From M3007 sp046160345 (GTDB lineage: Bacteria; Bacteroidota; Bacteroidia; Chitinophagales; Saprospiraceae), in assembly GCA_046160345.1 (NCBI GenBank), contig JBJXGO010000194.1, forward strand, positions 5,467 through 69,466: a DNA stretch of 64,000 nt, written 5' to 3'. Position 1 is the first letter of the stretch. The number at the start of each line of letters is the position of its first letter. The position numbers were made by a program, and so were the translations under genes. Below are positions 25,869-35,256 of the stretch, one piece after another. Under the pieces are notes generated by a model. It searched no databases, was not told where the DNA came from, and was given only the letters and a program-made list of their open reading frames with translations.

Positions 25869-28547
25869 ATGAATCAAGTATTTAAAACACTACTTTTTTG
25901 CTGGATGCTAAGCGCTGTTCAAACTGTATTATCAGCACAAGAAGCATGCGGCACCAACCCAACACCCGAACAGATCGAATACCTGACCCGTACCCGCGAT
26001 GCCAGGCAAGCTTTCGACATTACCCAAATAGCCGATGACCGCTATGGCGCTTCCATTCACTGGATACCGGTACAGTTTCAGGAGTGTATTCCCACAGCCA
26101 ATTCGCCCAAAGGACTGCGCGAAGCTGGCATCAGCGAATGGATGGGCGAACTCAACGCCCTTTTCCTGCCTTACAGGATTCAATTTTATGAGTGCAGCTC
26201 ATTCACGACCTTTGTTAGCAGCACTCTGCATTATTTTGACAGCACAGAGGAGCCCCAACTCAGTGCTTACGATGTGCCCAATGTCATTAACATCTATGCA
26301 TTTGGCACGGCTTCCGTCAATGGCTCTTCTGTAGGGGGCTATTCTTATCTGCCACCGAGCCAAGATCGGATTATTTTGTCCAAAGCAGGAGGAACTCTGT
26401 TTGACAGCAAGGTTTTTATCCATGAAATGGGGCATTACATGGGTCTTTATCACACACATGGTAAAACCAACCTTGGCACGACTGACGAGCTGGTCAACGG
26501 CAGCAATTGCCTGACCGCCGGAGATGATGTATGCGATACACCTGCCGACCCGAATTTATATACTACAAGCAGCTCTAACTGCAGCTATTTCGGGATTGCC
26601 CAAGACTTGAACAATCAATCTTATCTGCCGGACGTGGGCAATCATATGTCTTATGCCCAAAAACAATGCAGAAACCACTTTTCTGTGGGCCAAATGAATC
26701 GGATGGCCTATACTGCCCTCACCGATCGCAGCTATCTGCTGGGTTGCGCTCATCCTTCCGGTTGTGATAATCCTATTACCCAATTGCCCGTAGTTTTTGA
26801 CTTCGAAAGTGGCATGGATGGATGGATCAACAAATCTTATGAAGGCTTTGGTGATTTTATTGATATGATTCCTGGATCCGGGCCAATTTCGCCCACCAGC
26901 ACGGGCCCGGAACAGGCTTTTTCAGGCCTGGGCTATGTACATGTTGATGCACTTAACAGCGGACCATACGGCGGATATGCAGTCATTATCAGCCCGTGCA
27001 TAGATCTGCGTGGGCATGCCTCGCCGAAAGTAACATTCCGCTACCATGCATATGGGACAGAGATAGGGGAAGTGGGGGCACAAGTAAGTATTGATGGTGG
27101 TCATACGTTTCAAGGGCCAGCGCCCGACAATGCGATCTTTTATGTCATGGGAGATCAGGGAAACCAATGGCAAACGGTAACCTGTGACTTGAGCGCGTAT
27201 AAATCTGCCGCAGCATTGCAAATTCGATTGATCGCAAGTGCTGGTCAATTGGGAGATGTGGCGTTTGACAGTATTGCGATTTATAACGATCCAGGTAATC
27301 CCTGCGAATTATCCCTGACTTCGGAATTCCTGGACGTTTCCTGTCATGGGAACGCCGATGCACAAATCCTGTTGACTCCTTTCGGAAATTTTGTGCCGCC
27401 GGTATCTTATTCCTGGTCAAACGGAGCTACTACTAATAGTGTAACAGCGTTAACCTCAGGGCTTTACACCGTCACAGCCACAGCTGCCAATGGCTGTTCG
27501 GTAGTGGCAACGCTACCTGCTTACAGCCCTAATCTGTTGTATGCCACTACGACCCAAACCAATGTGCTGGTTTACGGGCAATCTACTGGCTCGGCTACGG
27601 CAAATGTACTTGGAGGGCGTTATCCGTACCAATATCTTTGGTCCAATGCTGCAACCAGCGCATCGATCACCAATCTTCAGGCGGGCGTTTATACGGTTAC
27701 GGTAACCGACCTTAATGCTTGCAGCACCACGAAATCCTTGACCATTTCACAACCCGTGATTACTTGTTCGTCTTATCAAACAGCGTTTCCATACAGCAAT
27801 AGCATCGAACTGAATTTGGGCATCTTTGAGCAAATAACAGGGATTGACAATTTTAACTGGACTCGAAGATCCGGTTCAACACCTACCTCGCAAACCGGAC
27901 CTGACGCTGCGTACAATGGAGTTTATTACTGGTACACCAAAGCATCCGGCAACTCCCCCAATAAAACTGCGATGTTGAAAACCTCCAAATGCCTAACGCT
28001 AACACCTATGACAAATCCTGTTTTCGAATTTTACTACCACATGTATGGCAATCAAACAGGCTCGCTAGCGGTCGAGATCAGCCAGGACAATGAACTCAAC
28101 TGGACTACGGTCTGGACATTATCTGGCAATCAGGGCAATCAATGGACCAAGGCGATCATTGACTTGCTTCCGTACAGAACAGACCACACTAAGATCAGGA
28201 TCAAAGGCACTACAGGTGCCGGATCGCGGGGCGACATGGCCATTGATGCCCTGTATATCGGAGAAGCGGGGAGCAACCAGTTTTTGCCAGAGGAATCGGC
28301 TTTACAAGCGCCCGGCATGACGGTTTATCCCAATCCGTCCAAAGGTCTTTTTGAACTACGTATGGACGAGGGTCTGGTTTGCGAACGCGCCGAAATTTTC
28401 AATGCTGCGGGCCAGCTGATCTGGGAAGAATTGACCAGTTCTTCGCTGCTTAATTTTGACCTTTCCGATCAAATTTCGGGCTGTTATTACCTTCGGGTGC
28501 AGTCTGGAGAAATGGTACAAGTGTTGAAACTGATGTTGGTGCGTTGA
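25869..28547 (+). CDS. Secreted M43-type metalloprotease with type-IX sorting tail
   Basis: 892 residues. After a signal peptide (1-23) comes a metzincin domain with the zinc motif HEMGHYMGLYH (His185, Glu186, His189, His195) and Met-turn Met260 in GNHMSY, as in pappalysin/cytophagalysin proteases. Next are a MAM-like adhesion domain (about 303-478), two SprB-like repeats (about 490-635, CHGNADAQILLTPFG and YSWSNGATT patterns), a second MAM-like domain (about 640-800) and a C-terminal type A sorting domain starting VYPNPSKGLFEL (about 818-892). It should be exported across the outer membrane by the type IX system to degrade or bind external protein. Confidence 0.93.
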   Translation: MNQVFKTLLFCWMLSAVQTVLSAQEACGTNPTPEQIEYLTRTRDARQAFDITQIADDRYGASIHWIPVQFQECIPTANSPKGLREAGISEWMGELNALFLPYRIQFYECSSFTTFVSSTLHYFDSTEEPQLSAYDVPNVINIYAFGTASVNGSSVGGYSYLPPSQDRIILSKAGGTLFDSKVFIHEMGHYMGLYHTHGKTNLGTTDELVNGSNCLTAGDDVCDTPADPNLYTTSSSNCSYFGIAQDLNNQSYLPDVGNHMSYAQKQCRNHFSVGQMNRMAYTALTDRSYLLGCAHPSGCDNPITQLPVVFDFESGMDGWINKSYEGFGDFIDMIPGSGPISPTSTGPEQAFSGLGYVHVDALNSGPYGGYAVIISPCIDLRGHASPKVTFRYHAYGTEIGEVGAQVSIDGGHTFQGPAPDNAIFYVMGDQGNQWQTVTCDLSAYKSAAALQIRLIASAGQLGDVAFDSIAIYNDPGNPCELSLTSEFLDVSCHGNADAQILLTPFGNFVPPVSYSWSNGATTNSVTALTSGLYTVTATAANGCSVVATLPAYSPNLLYATTTQTNVLVYGQSTGSATANVLGGRYPYQYLWSNAATSASITNLQAGVYTVTVTDLNACSTTKSLTISQPVITCSSYQTAFPYSNSIELNLGIFEQITGIDNFNWTRRSGSTPTSQTGPDAAYNGVYYWYTKASGNSPNKTAMLKTSKCLTLTPMTNPVFEFYYHMYGNQTGSLAVEISQDNELNWTTVWTLSGNQGNQWTKAIIDLLPYRTDHTKIRIKGTTGAGSRGDMAIDALYIGEAGSNQFLPEESALQAPGMTVYPNPSKGLFELRMDEGLVCERAEIFNAAGQLIWEELTSSSLLNFDLSDQISGCYYLRVQSGEMVQVLKLMLVR

Positions 28548-28598
28548 TCTTGAGCCAGCCTAAACAGGTATCTTTTCATCACTTAAATGTTAATTTGT

Positions 28599-28982
28599 AT
28601 GCACCAGTTTAAAATCGCCATTCTCCTTCCTGCTTTACTGACCATCATGTCATTTACAGGTGTTCCTGACTCCAATGAAGTTGTTTTAAAAACAACTATT
28701 TATGGAACCTGTGGTTGCCAGGACAGCTCCGAAACGGTACCCAAAGTCGAGCTCACACTCAACTCGGATTACACTTTTCAATATCACAACGATTCTAACC
28801 CTAAGCAAAAAGTCGATGTGAAAGGCAATTGGGTCATGAAAGGAAAAAAGGTCGTTTTGCAAACTGATACAAACGATAAGGGTTTCCACAAAAACTGGAA
28901 ATTTGACAAAAATCAGCCTTGTATCTTATCGAGAAAGGGATTAATTTTTATCAGGCTTTGTGATATCGAAATGTGCAAGTAA
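28599..28982 (+). CDS. Small secreted protein, unknown function
   Basis: 127 residues from ATG 28599 (an in-frame ATG at 28587 would add four). Signal peptide with core ILLPALLTIMSF. The mature part has four cysteines (CGC, C, C near the end) and a pattern VELTLNSDYTFQYHND, KGNWVMKGKKVVLQT, which resembles NlpE-like or lipocalin-like strand repeats of small Bacteroidota exported proteins. No family firmly recognised. Possibly co-expressed with the protease 50 bases upstream. Confidence 0.65.
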   Translation: MHQFKIAILLPALLTIMSFTGVPDSNEVVLKTTIYGTCGCQDSSETVPKVELTLNSDYTFQYHNDSNPKQKVDVKGNWVMKGKKVVLQTDTNDKGFHKNWKFDKNQPCILSRKGLIFIRLCDIEMCK

Positions 28983-28993
28983 GACGGTGATTT

Positions 28994-29040
28994 GGAGTCC
29001 AATGTCGTCAATCTGGTAATGAGATGACATTGGGCTCCAG
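28994..29040. terminator. Hairpin between convergent genes
   Basis: Fourteen-base stem (28994-29007 with 29027-29040, one G-T pair) with a 19-base loop between the small secreted gene and rtcB, which converge here. It lacks a T run on either strand, so it may be a structured 3' end rather than a classical terminator. Confidence 0.45.
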
Positions 29041-29096
29041 GCCGCCGCCTTACTCCAACCCCGTGATCCTGCATTTTTGGCGAACTCCATACATGC

Positions 29097-30557
29097 TTAA
29101 TCTTCCCGACTTCCATCATCCGCCATCCGCACCATTTTAGGAGAAAATTTGGCTACCACCTCCACCAATTCCGTTTGCGCAGCCATTACCTGGTGGATGT
29201 CCTTGTAAGCCATGGGTGCTTCGTCCAAGCCGCCGCCGATCAGTGAAACGCCCAGATCTTGAAGTAGTGAGCGCATATCCGACTTATTCACGGTTTTATT
29301 GGCCTGCGTACGGCTCATCTGCCTGCCTGCGCCGTGAGATGCGGAGTTGATAGAGGAAGCCTCTCCTTTTCCACGCACCAGAAAGCCAGGGGCCGTCATG
29401 GAACCAGGAATAATACCCATCACGCCTTTGCCAGCAGGGGTTGCGCCTTTGCGGTGTACGATAACTTCTTCACCATTCAGCATTTCCTTCCAGGCAAAAT
29501 TGTGGTGATTTTCAACGCGGGCCAGCACCGTTGCGCCAATGGCTTTGGTCAGTTTGCGGTGGATGACCTCGTGACAAGCTGAAGCGTAATCGCCGGCCAG
29601 ATTCATAGCCAACCAATACTCCTGTCCCGCCTCGCTGTTCAAATCCAAATAGGCAAGATTGGCAGCGTAGGCGGGCAATTTGCACTGCGTTTTGGCAATG
29701 CGGGTATAGTGTCCAGCCAGCGTTGCCCCCAGTCCACGAGAGCCTGAATGCGTCAATAAAGCGAGATAACGGCCTTTTTCAATGCCCAGCGCTTCGTCTT
29801 TTTCGGCAAAATCAATAATGCCCCATTCTACAAAGTGATTGCCGCCGCCAGAGGAGCCAAGTTGCGCGAACGCCTTGTCTTTCAATCCACGCAGCAAAGC
29901 ATTGAGTTCGAACTCCTTGCGGTCCAGCACCTGGTGGTAGGCCCGGTCTTTTCCTTTAAAGCCGTTGCCAGCACCAAAAGCGGTAAGCGCCACCAATTCT
30001 CGTTTGTAAAAAGAACGGTGCTCAAAAAAATGCGCCTCAGGAATATCAAACACCGACAATGCCATCCGGCAACCAATGTCCACGCCTACGCCATAAGGAA
30101 TAATAGCGTTTTTTGTGGCCAACACACCACCGATGGGCAGCCCGTAACCCTGGTGCGCATCGGGCATCAAAGCTCCGGCGACGGTCACGGGGAGCCGCAT
30201 GGCAATATTCATCTGACTTAACGCGCCTTCTTCTATCTGATCTTTTCCAAAGATGGTGTAAGTATCCGCTGTTTCTTTCAATTCAATACTTGCCTTGGCG
30301 GCTTCGTCTTGTCTGGCCTCCAGAATAGCAGTAGCCAAAGCTGCCAGGGCGGCATCTTCCAGATACGTTTCCGGATTTTTGCGCACTCGGTTCAGTACCG
30401 TCAGGGCTTTGTGTTTGTGAACCTCAGAGAAGTCCCGCAAAGCGATCTCAAGCGCAATTCCGAGGATTTTACCTTCTGTAAAGCCCAGCCCCAACAGGTC
30501 TTTCCCCTTGATTTTGTCTTTCTCCTTTAAAAGTTTAGGAGCTTGTTTTGATTTCAT
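29097..30557 (-). CDS. rtcB: RNA-splicing ligase RtcB
   Basis: 486 residues. GTP/Mn-dependent ligation of RNA 2',3'-cyclic phosphate (or 3'-phosphate) and 5'-OH ends. Metal and catalytic residues read directly: Asp160 and Cys163 in GVDIGC, His241 in GGGNHF, His270 in LLTHSGSRG, and the guanylylated His408 in SASHGAGR. No rtcA or RtcR regulator is adjacent, so this is a stand-alone repair ligase. Confidence 0.97.
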   Translation of the reverse strand: MKSKQAPKLLKEKDKIKGKDLLGLGFTEGKILGIALEIALRDFSEVHKHKALTVLNRVRKNPETYLEDAALAALATAILEARQDEAAKASIELKETADTYTIFGKDQIEEGALSQMNIAMRLPVTVAGALMPDAHQGYGLPIGGVLATKNAIIPYGVGVDIGCRMALSVFDIPEAHFFEHRSFYKRELVALTAFGAGNGFKGKDRAYHQVLDRKEFELNALLRGLKDKAFAQLGSSGGGNHFVEWGIIDFAEKDEALGIEKGRYLALLTHSGSRGLGATLAGHYTRIAKTQCKLPAYAANLAYLDLNSEAGQEYWLAMNLAGDYASACHEVIHRKLTKAIGATVLARVENHHNFAWKEMLNGEEVIVHRKGATPAGKGVMGIIPGSMTAPGFLVRGKGEASSINSASHGAGRQMSRTQANKTVNKSDMRSLLQDLGVSLIGGGLDEAPMAYKDIHQVMAAQTELVEVVAKFSPKMVRMADDGSRED

Positions 30558-30751
30558 TGTTGTTGTGCTGAATAGCGTTTATTGGGGTGATATATTTGTC
30601 AAAAAATACAATATTACGGCCAAGGCTTTTGGAATCCTTTCAGGTCTGGGGGGCACAAAAATATTGAACAGAGTGCCAGCAGAGCCTTTTATTTGAGCGT
30701 TTAAAACTCAAAAACCTTGCTTAGAGTTCCAAAACGTAAAATCAATTCTCG

Positions 30752-32770
30752 ATGCATCATTTATTCAGAAATAAAATGTCCTGTTTTGTTCTGATCATGG
30801 CCTTTGCGCTCTTCTCAGGCAAATCGTATTCCCAAGAATACCGACGCTGGCAAATGAACGAAAATGGTTCCATTACCTGGCAGGTAAAAAGCAATATTCC
30901 GCATAGCGACCATATCGAAATGAGTGGCAAAAGGATCTCCTGCGTGCTTCGGTATGGGGTGGCATCTGACGGTTCTTTTCAGGCTACGCGCAGCCTGGTT
31001 TGGCCGATGTTAAGGACTATTCCAAACAACACACACGCCAGCCTCACCCGGCGGTTTGCACAAGACGCTTTTAAACTTGTCACCGTAAACTACAAGCCCA
31101 TTGAAGCGGAGAAAGTGCATTCGATCACACTCAACGGAACTTTGATCGTAAAAAGCAAGGCCGGAAGCAACCTTGAATTGACCCGACAATATTTCCCCTC
31201 CACAGATCTGCCGGTGTATTGCGAAGTTTATACGCTCAAAAATATTTCTGAGAAGCCATGTGTGGTTGAAATTCCCCAGACCAGGCTAGAATACCACACC
31301 GATCCAGCCAAAGGCACAGAAGGCAGTTATATTGTGAAGATGGAATTGTTCAACAGCGGCAGTTTTAGCCTGAAAACCAATGATTCGATCCGTTTTTCTG
31401 TTTTCTATTCCGGGTTAAAAGCAAATGAACAAGCGCTCCCCGTGGATGTAAGCGTGGAAAAGGCAAAACGCCTGTCATTGGTGGATGAGTTATGGAGTAA
31501 ACTGGTGTTGGTAACGCCTGATACCATATTGAATAGAGAATTTGCCTTTGCAAAGATCCGGGCAGCAGAGAGTATTTATGAAACCAAAGGAGGCCCCATG
31601 CACGGCCCGGGCGGAGAAGCCTATTATGCGGCTATCTGGGCAAATGACCAGGCCGAATATATCGGACCGTTTTTCCCTTTTCTGGGATATGAATATGGAA
31701 ACAAGGCTTCCTTGAATGCCTATCTCCATTTTGCCCGATTCATGAACCCGGAATACAAGCCGATCCCCAGTTCTATTATTGCTGAAGGAATTGATTTTTG
31801 GGACGGAGCCGGCGACCGTGGAGACGCCGCCATGATCGGCTATGGCGCGGCCCGTTATGCCCTTGCAAGCGGTGATAAAGTACAAGCCGGGCAGCTGTGG
31901 CCTTTGATCGAGTGGTGTTTGGATTACTGCGATCGGAAATTGAATGCAGAAGGGGTAGTGAGCTCTGATTCTGACGAATTGGAGGGGCGTTTCCCGGCGG
32001 GCAATGCCAACCTTTGCACATCTTCATTGTACTACGACGCCTTGATCTCAGCAGCTTATTTGGGGGAATCTTTAGGAAAAGAGAAAAAGCAACTTAAGGC
32101 CTATAGATCACAGGCAGCGCAACTAAAGATCGCTATTGAAAAATATTTTGGTTCGACCATTGACGGCTTTGATACCTATAAATATTACAAGGAAAACGAC
32201 GTGCTCCGGGCCTGGATATGCATACCACTTACGGTGGGCATTTATGATCGGAAAGCGGGTACGGTCGATGCGCTGTTTTCACCAAAATTATGGACCCCCG
32301 ATGGTCTTGCCAGTCTTTCCGGCGATCAAACATTTTGGGACCGATCCACTTTGTATGCCCTAAGAGGAGTATTCTCCGCAGGAGAAACCGAAAAAGCACT
32401 CAAATTCCTGCATTATTATTCCAACCGCCGACTGTTGGGCGATCATGTTCCTTATCCGGTTGAAGCTTATCCGGAAGGCAGCCAGCGCCATCTTTCTGCG
32501 GAAAGCGGGTTGTATTGTCGGGTTTTTACGGAAGGCTTGTTTGGAATAAGGCCTACTGGACTACATAGTTTTACCCTCACACCCCGGCTTCCTGACTCTT
32601 GGCCTGGCATGAGCATTCAGCATCTCCGTGCATTCAACCGTGATTTGGATATTCTTGTTGAAAGAGCGGGTTCGAAATTGAAGGTGACGATAACGGAAGC
32701 TGGAAAAACGTTGGTGGAAAAACAGATCGATGAGGGCGAAACATTCGAGGTAAAACTCAATGGAAATTAG
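30752..32770 (+). CDS. Secreted (alpha/alpha)6-barrel glycosidase-like protein
   Basis: 672 residues with signal peptide (cleavage after SYSQ). An N-terminal beta-sandwich (about 30-245) precedes a helical toroid (about 250-600) with the acid-rich segments GPGGEAYYAAIWANDQAEYIGPFFP, DFWDGAGDRGDAAM and SSDSDELEGRFPAGNANLC, and FWDRSTLYALRG. A small beta domain closes the chain. This is the layout of bacterial six-hairpin glycosidases (GH78/GH95/GH63-like), but I cannot name the family or substrate. Candidate catalytic acids lie in the DGAGDRGD and DSDELEG segments. TATATTTG at 30591-30598 may be its promoter box. Converges with the hydrolase gene at 32773. Confidence 0.75.
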   Translation: MHHLFRNKMSCFVLIMAFALFSGKSYSQEYRRWQMNENGSITWQVKSNIPHSDHIEMSGKRISCVLRYGVASDGSFQATRSLVWPMLRTIPNNTHASLTRRFAQDAFKLVTVNYKPIEAEKVHSITLNGTLIVKSKAGSNLELTRQYFPSTDLPVYCEVYTLKNISEKPCVVEIPQTRLEYHTDPAKGTEGSYIVKMELFNSGSFSLKTNDSIRFSVFYSGLKANEQALPVDVSVEKAKRLSLVDELWSKLVLVTPDTILNREFAFAKIRAAESIYETKGGPMHGPGGEAYYAAIWANDQAEYIGPFFPFLGYEYGNKASLNAYLHFARFMNPEYKPIPSSIIAEGIDFWDGAGDRGDAAMIGYGAARYALASGDKVQAGQLWPLIEWCLDYCDRKLNAEGVVSSDSDELEGRFPAGNANLCTSSLYYDALISAAYLGESLGKEKKQLKAYRSQAAQLKIAIEKYFGSTIDGFDTYKYYKENDVLRAWICIPLTVGIYDRKAGTVDALFSPKLWTPDGLASLSGDQTFWDRSTLYALRGVFSAGETEKALKFLHYYSNRRLLGDHVPYPVEAYPEGSQRHLSAESGLYCRVFTEGLFGIRPTGLHSFTLTPRLPDSWPGMSIQHLRAFNRDLDILVERAGSKLKVTITEAGKTLVEKQIDEGETFEVKLNGN

Positions 32771-32772
32771 CC

Positions 32773-33756
32773 CTAAACCTTCAAACTCTTTTTTACAAAC
32801 TCGAAGGCTCTTTTCTCAGCCCACGAGAACTCTCCACCACCCTTTGCCCGAAACCCGCAATGTCCACCTCCTGATGTCAATTCCAAATAAAATGACGGGT
32901 GTTCGCGTGCAATCTCTACCGGGAAACATTCGGTTGTAAGGATCGGGTCATTGAGTGCGCTTACCAGCAAGGTTGGTATGCGCGTACCCGCTACAAAATT
33001 CTTGGCCGAAGCCTGTTCATGAAACTGTGCGGCTGAAGCAAACCCACAAATCGGGGCACTAAAATATTCGTCAAAATCGCGCCAACGCCGCACTTGTTTC
33101 AACTTTGAAATATCCAGCCGCCCCGGATATTGACGGTCTTTGTGGGCGACCTTCTTTTTCAAAAAATTCAGAAAACGGGACTTGTAAATCCGATTGTCCC
33201 AGCGATCAAGCACATCTGCTCCGGCGCGAATATCGCAAGGCGCGGAAAAAGCCACCGCTGCACGGATCTGCTTTGGCAGGTTTTCGCTACTGGTGCCAAC
33301 ATATTTCAGGGTAATATTGCCGCCCATGCTATATCCTGTCAGCGCAACCGTATCGTAACGGCCCGTTGCAAGGGCATGGTTCACGACGGTCGAAATGTCC
33401 TCCGTGTCGCCATGATGGTACATCCTGAAAGCACGGTTCATCTCTCCCGAGCAGGAGCGACAGTTCCAAGCCAAGGCATCCCAACCATTTTGGACAAACA
33501 ACTTGGCGGTGCCTTGACAATATTGCGCCTGTGAGCTGCCCTCCAAACCATGGGTAATCAGCACAAGGCTACGATTCGGTTCAGGGCTGTGCAGCCAATC
33601 AAGATCGAGAAAATCATGGTCGGGTGTTTCGATTCGTTCTCTTTGAAAGTCAACCCCTTTTACACGGCGAAAAAGCCCAGGGAGCAGGGTTTGCAAATGC
33701 CCGCCCCGCTGCCAAAAAGGCGGGCCAGGATAAGAGGATTGGGGAATAAGGGGCAT
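32773..33756 (-). CDS. YheT/ABHD-family alpha/beta hydrolase
   Basis: 327 residues. N-terminal PPFWQRGGHLQTLLPGLFRR is the YheT-family signature. Nucleophile Ser in GYSMGGN, Asp in ALNDPIL, and His in GGGHCGF form the triad; HGLEGSS provides the oxyanion region. Family members are carboxylesterases of uncertain substrate. Lies 10 bases downstream of the DUF5723 gene, probably in its operon. Confidence 0.93.
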   Translation of the reverse strand: MPLIPQSSYPGPPFWQRGGHLQTLLPGLFRRVKGVDFQRERIETPDHDFLDLDWLHSPEPNRSLVLITHGLEGSSQAQYCQGTAKLFVQNGWDALAWNCRSCSGEMNRAFRMYHHGDTEDISTVVNHALATGRYDTVALTGYSMGGNITLKYVGTSSENLPKQIRAAVAFSAPCDIRAGADVLDRWDNRIYKSRFLNFLKKKVAHKDRQYPGRLDISKLKQVRRWRDFDEYFSAPICGFASAAQFHEQASAKNFVAGTRIPTLLVSALNDPILTTECFPVEIAREHPSFYLELTSGGGHCGFRAKGGGEFSWAEKRAFEFVKKSLKV

Positions 33757-33766
33757 GGTTTTAACT

Positions 33767-35146
33767 TTAAAACACCAAACTCAACCCCGTCCGCAAATTC
33801 ACTACCGGGCTGCTTTTTACAGAAAAAGCGTTGAGCAAATTATCGGAAGCAAAATAAATCTGCACGGGGCCTGGCTTAAGTAAAAGGTGGAACCCAAGAT
33901 TTGCTGCTGAACGTTCGTTCACACTGTACATCGCGCCCAGGGAAACCCACTTCAGCAATTTGCACCGCGCACTTGCAGCTACAGCAACGGTCGCCTTTTC
34001 ATCTTCGCGTTTTTGGAAATATGCGCTTAGACCCAAAGACCAGCGTTTGGTGAATGCATAATTTCCTCCTACATAGCCCCGCATGGGCAATCTGGTCTCA
34101 AATTCTGCGGCTGTTTTCTGGAACTTGAAAATGTCGTTTAGCGTGTCAAGTTTGCTCGAAAAATCAAGGCTGTCAGATCCATTGATGATGTCGGCGCCCG
34201 GTAGCGTCACACCATCGTATTGATATGCTCCCTGACTGAGAAAGTAGTTAGACTTTTCCTTCCAGGTGATTTTTCCACCGAGGTCAAGCAAAGAGAGATC
34301 TATGGTGATCTGCTCGTTTATTTTAAATTGAGCCCCCAGATCAAGGGCTATGCCTGTGTTTTTTGAAAAGGCCGCCCCCTTTAATTTGCCCACCACGAAA
34401 TCGAAACCAAGCCCGGAGGTGTCAATAGCAGAGATAAGCGAAGAGGCATGGAAGCCGTAATCCGTCGCGAGCGAGAGTTGGTAAATATCGTTGCTGGTAG
34501 TAACCGAGGCAGTAGAATGGTCCTTGTCGGTAAGCAGGGCGCTGCTGCCTGTGAGCAATTTGGCGCGTATGCCAATATTCAGGTTTTTAAAACTTTTTGC
34601 CAAGCTCAGGCTCCACTCATTCCAATCAGAAATATCGGTTTTAAGTCCGATATCAACGGTTTGGCCAATGTATTGCGCGTTTCCATCCCAAATAAGCGCG
34701 GGCAGGGTTTTTGGGTAAACGACCAAGCCACTTAGCCGGTTGGCATGGGCCGCCTGAAGCCAAATTTTACCAGGCAAGCGCAGACCAAGCGACACCGTTT
34801 CGATGCGTTGTTCAAATCGTACGGTATTGGTGGGCTCAAGTTTGGACAGCGCGTTAGAAAAGTTCATAATAGTTCGGTCTCCGTCTTTTACAAAAATATC
34901 CTTGTAAGAGATTTCGCCCGAATGAGAGGCATCCAGCCCAATTCCAGGCAGCCCGATGGCAAAGTGTTTGTTTTGAGGAAAAAACGCCGGATTGGTTGCA
35001 TTGCTGTGTAAAACCTCTGGTAATGTGTGCAACATCAATTCCTGCTGGGCACTCGCTTGCGTAAAGGCAAGCAGCACAAATAAGCTGGCTGCCAGGCTTG
35101 TTCTGAACAGATATTTGAATATCAATGAATTATTATGAAAAAACAT
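33767..35146 (-). CDS. DUF5723 outer-membrane protein
   Basis: 459 residues with signal peptide (cleavage after ASAQ). It has the DUF5723 start (LPEVLHSNATNPAFFP, then IGLPGIGLDASHSG) and a long run of barrel strands (LSLGLRLPGKIWL, WSLSLAKSFKNLNIGIRAKLLTG). It ends in a strand finishing with Phe. Related to the FadL/PorV-like fold in appearance; function unknown. It sits 110 bases downstream of the lipoprotein gene, and the two are probably a functional pair. Confidence 0.85.
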   Translation of the reverse strand: MFFHNNSLIFKYLFRTSLAASLFVLLAFTQASAQQELMLHTLPEVLHSNATNPAFFPQNKHFAIGLPGIGLDASHSGEISYKDIFVKDGDRTIMNFSNALSKLEPTNTVRFEQRIETVSLGLRLPGKIWLQAAHANRLSGLVVYPKTLPALIWDGNAQYIGQTVDIGLKTDISDWNEWSLSLAKSFKNLNIGIRAKLLTGSSALLTDKDHSTASVTTSNDIYQLSLATDYGFHASSLISAIDTSGLGFDFVVGKLKGAAFSKNTGIALDLGAQFKINEQITIDLSLLDLGGKITWKEKSNYFLSQGAYQYDGVTLPGADIINGSDSLDFSSKLDTLNDIFKFQKTAAEFETRLPMRGYVGGNYAFTKRWSLGLSAYFQKREDEKATVAVAASARCKLLKWVSLGAMYSVNERSAANLGFHLLLKPGPVQIYFASDNLLNAFSVKSSPVVNLRTGLSLVF

Positions 35147-35256
35147 GCTTGTTCTTTTTGATCGGTATAAAATGGTGAAGAACAGATTTTTATCTGCTCA
35201 TGCATCGTTGTTTTATTATGGAATGGATGAATACAGCCCTTGCTTTGTTGAACGGG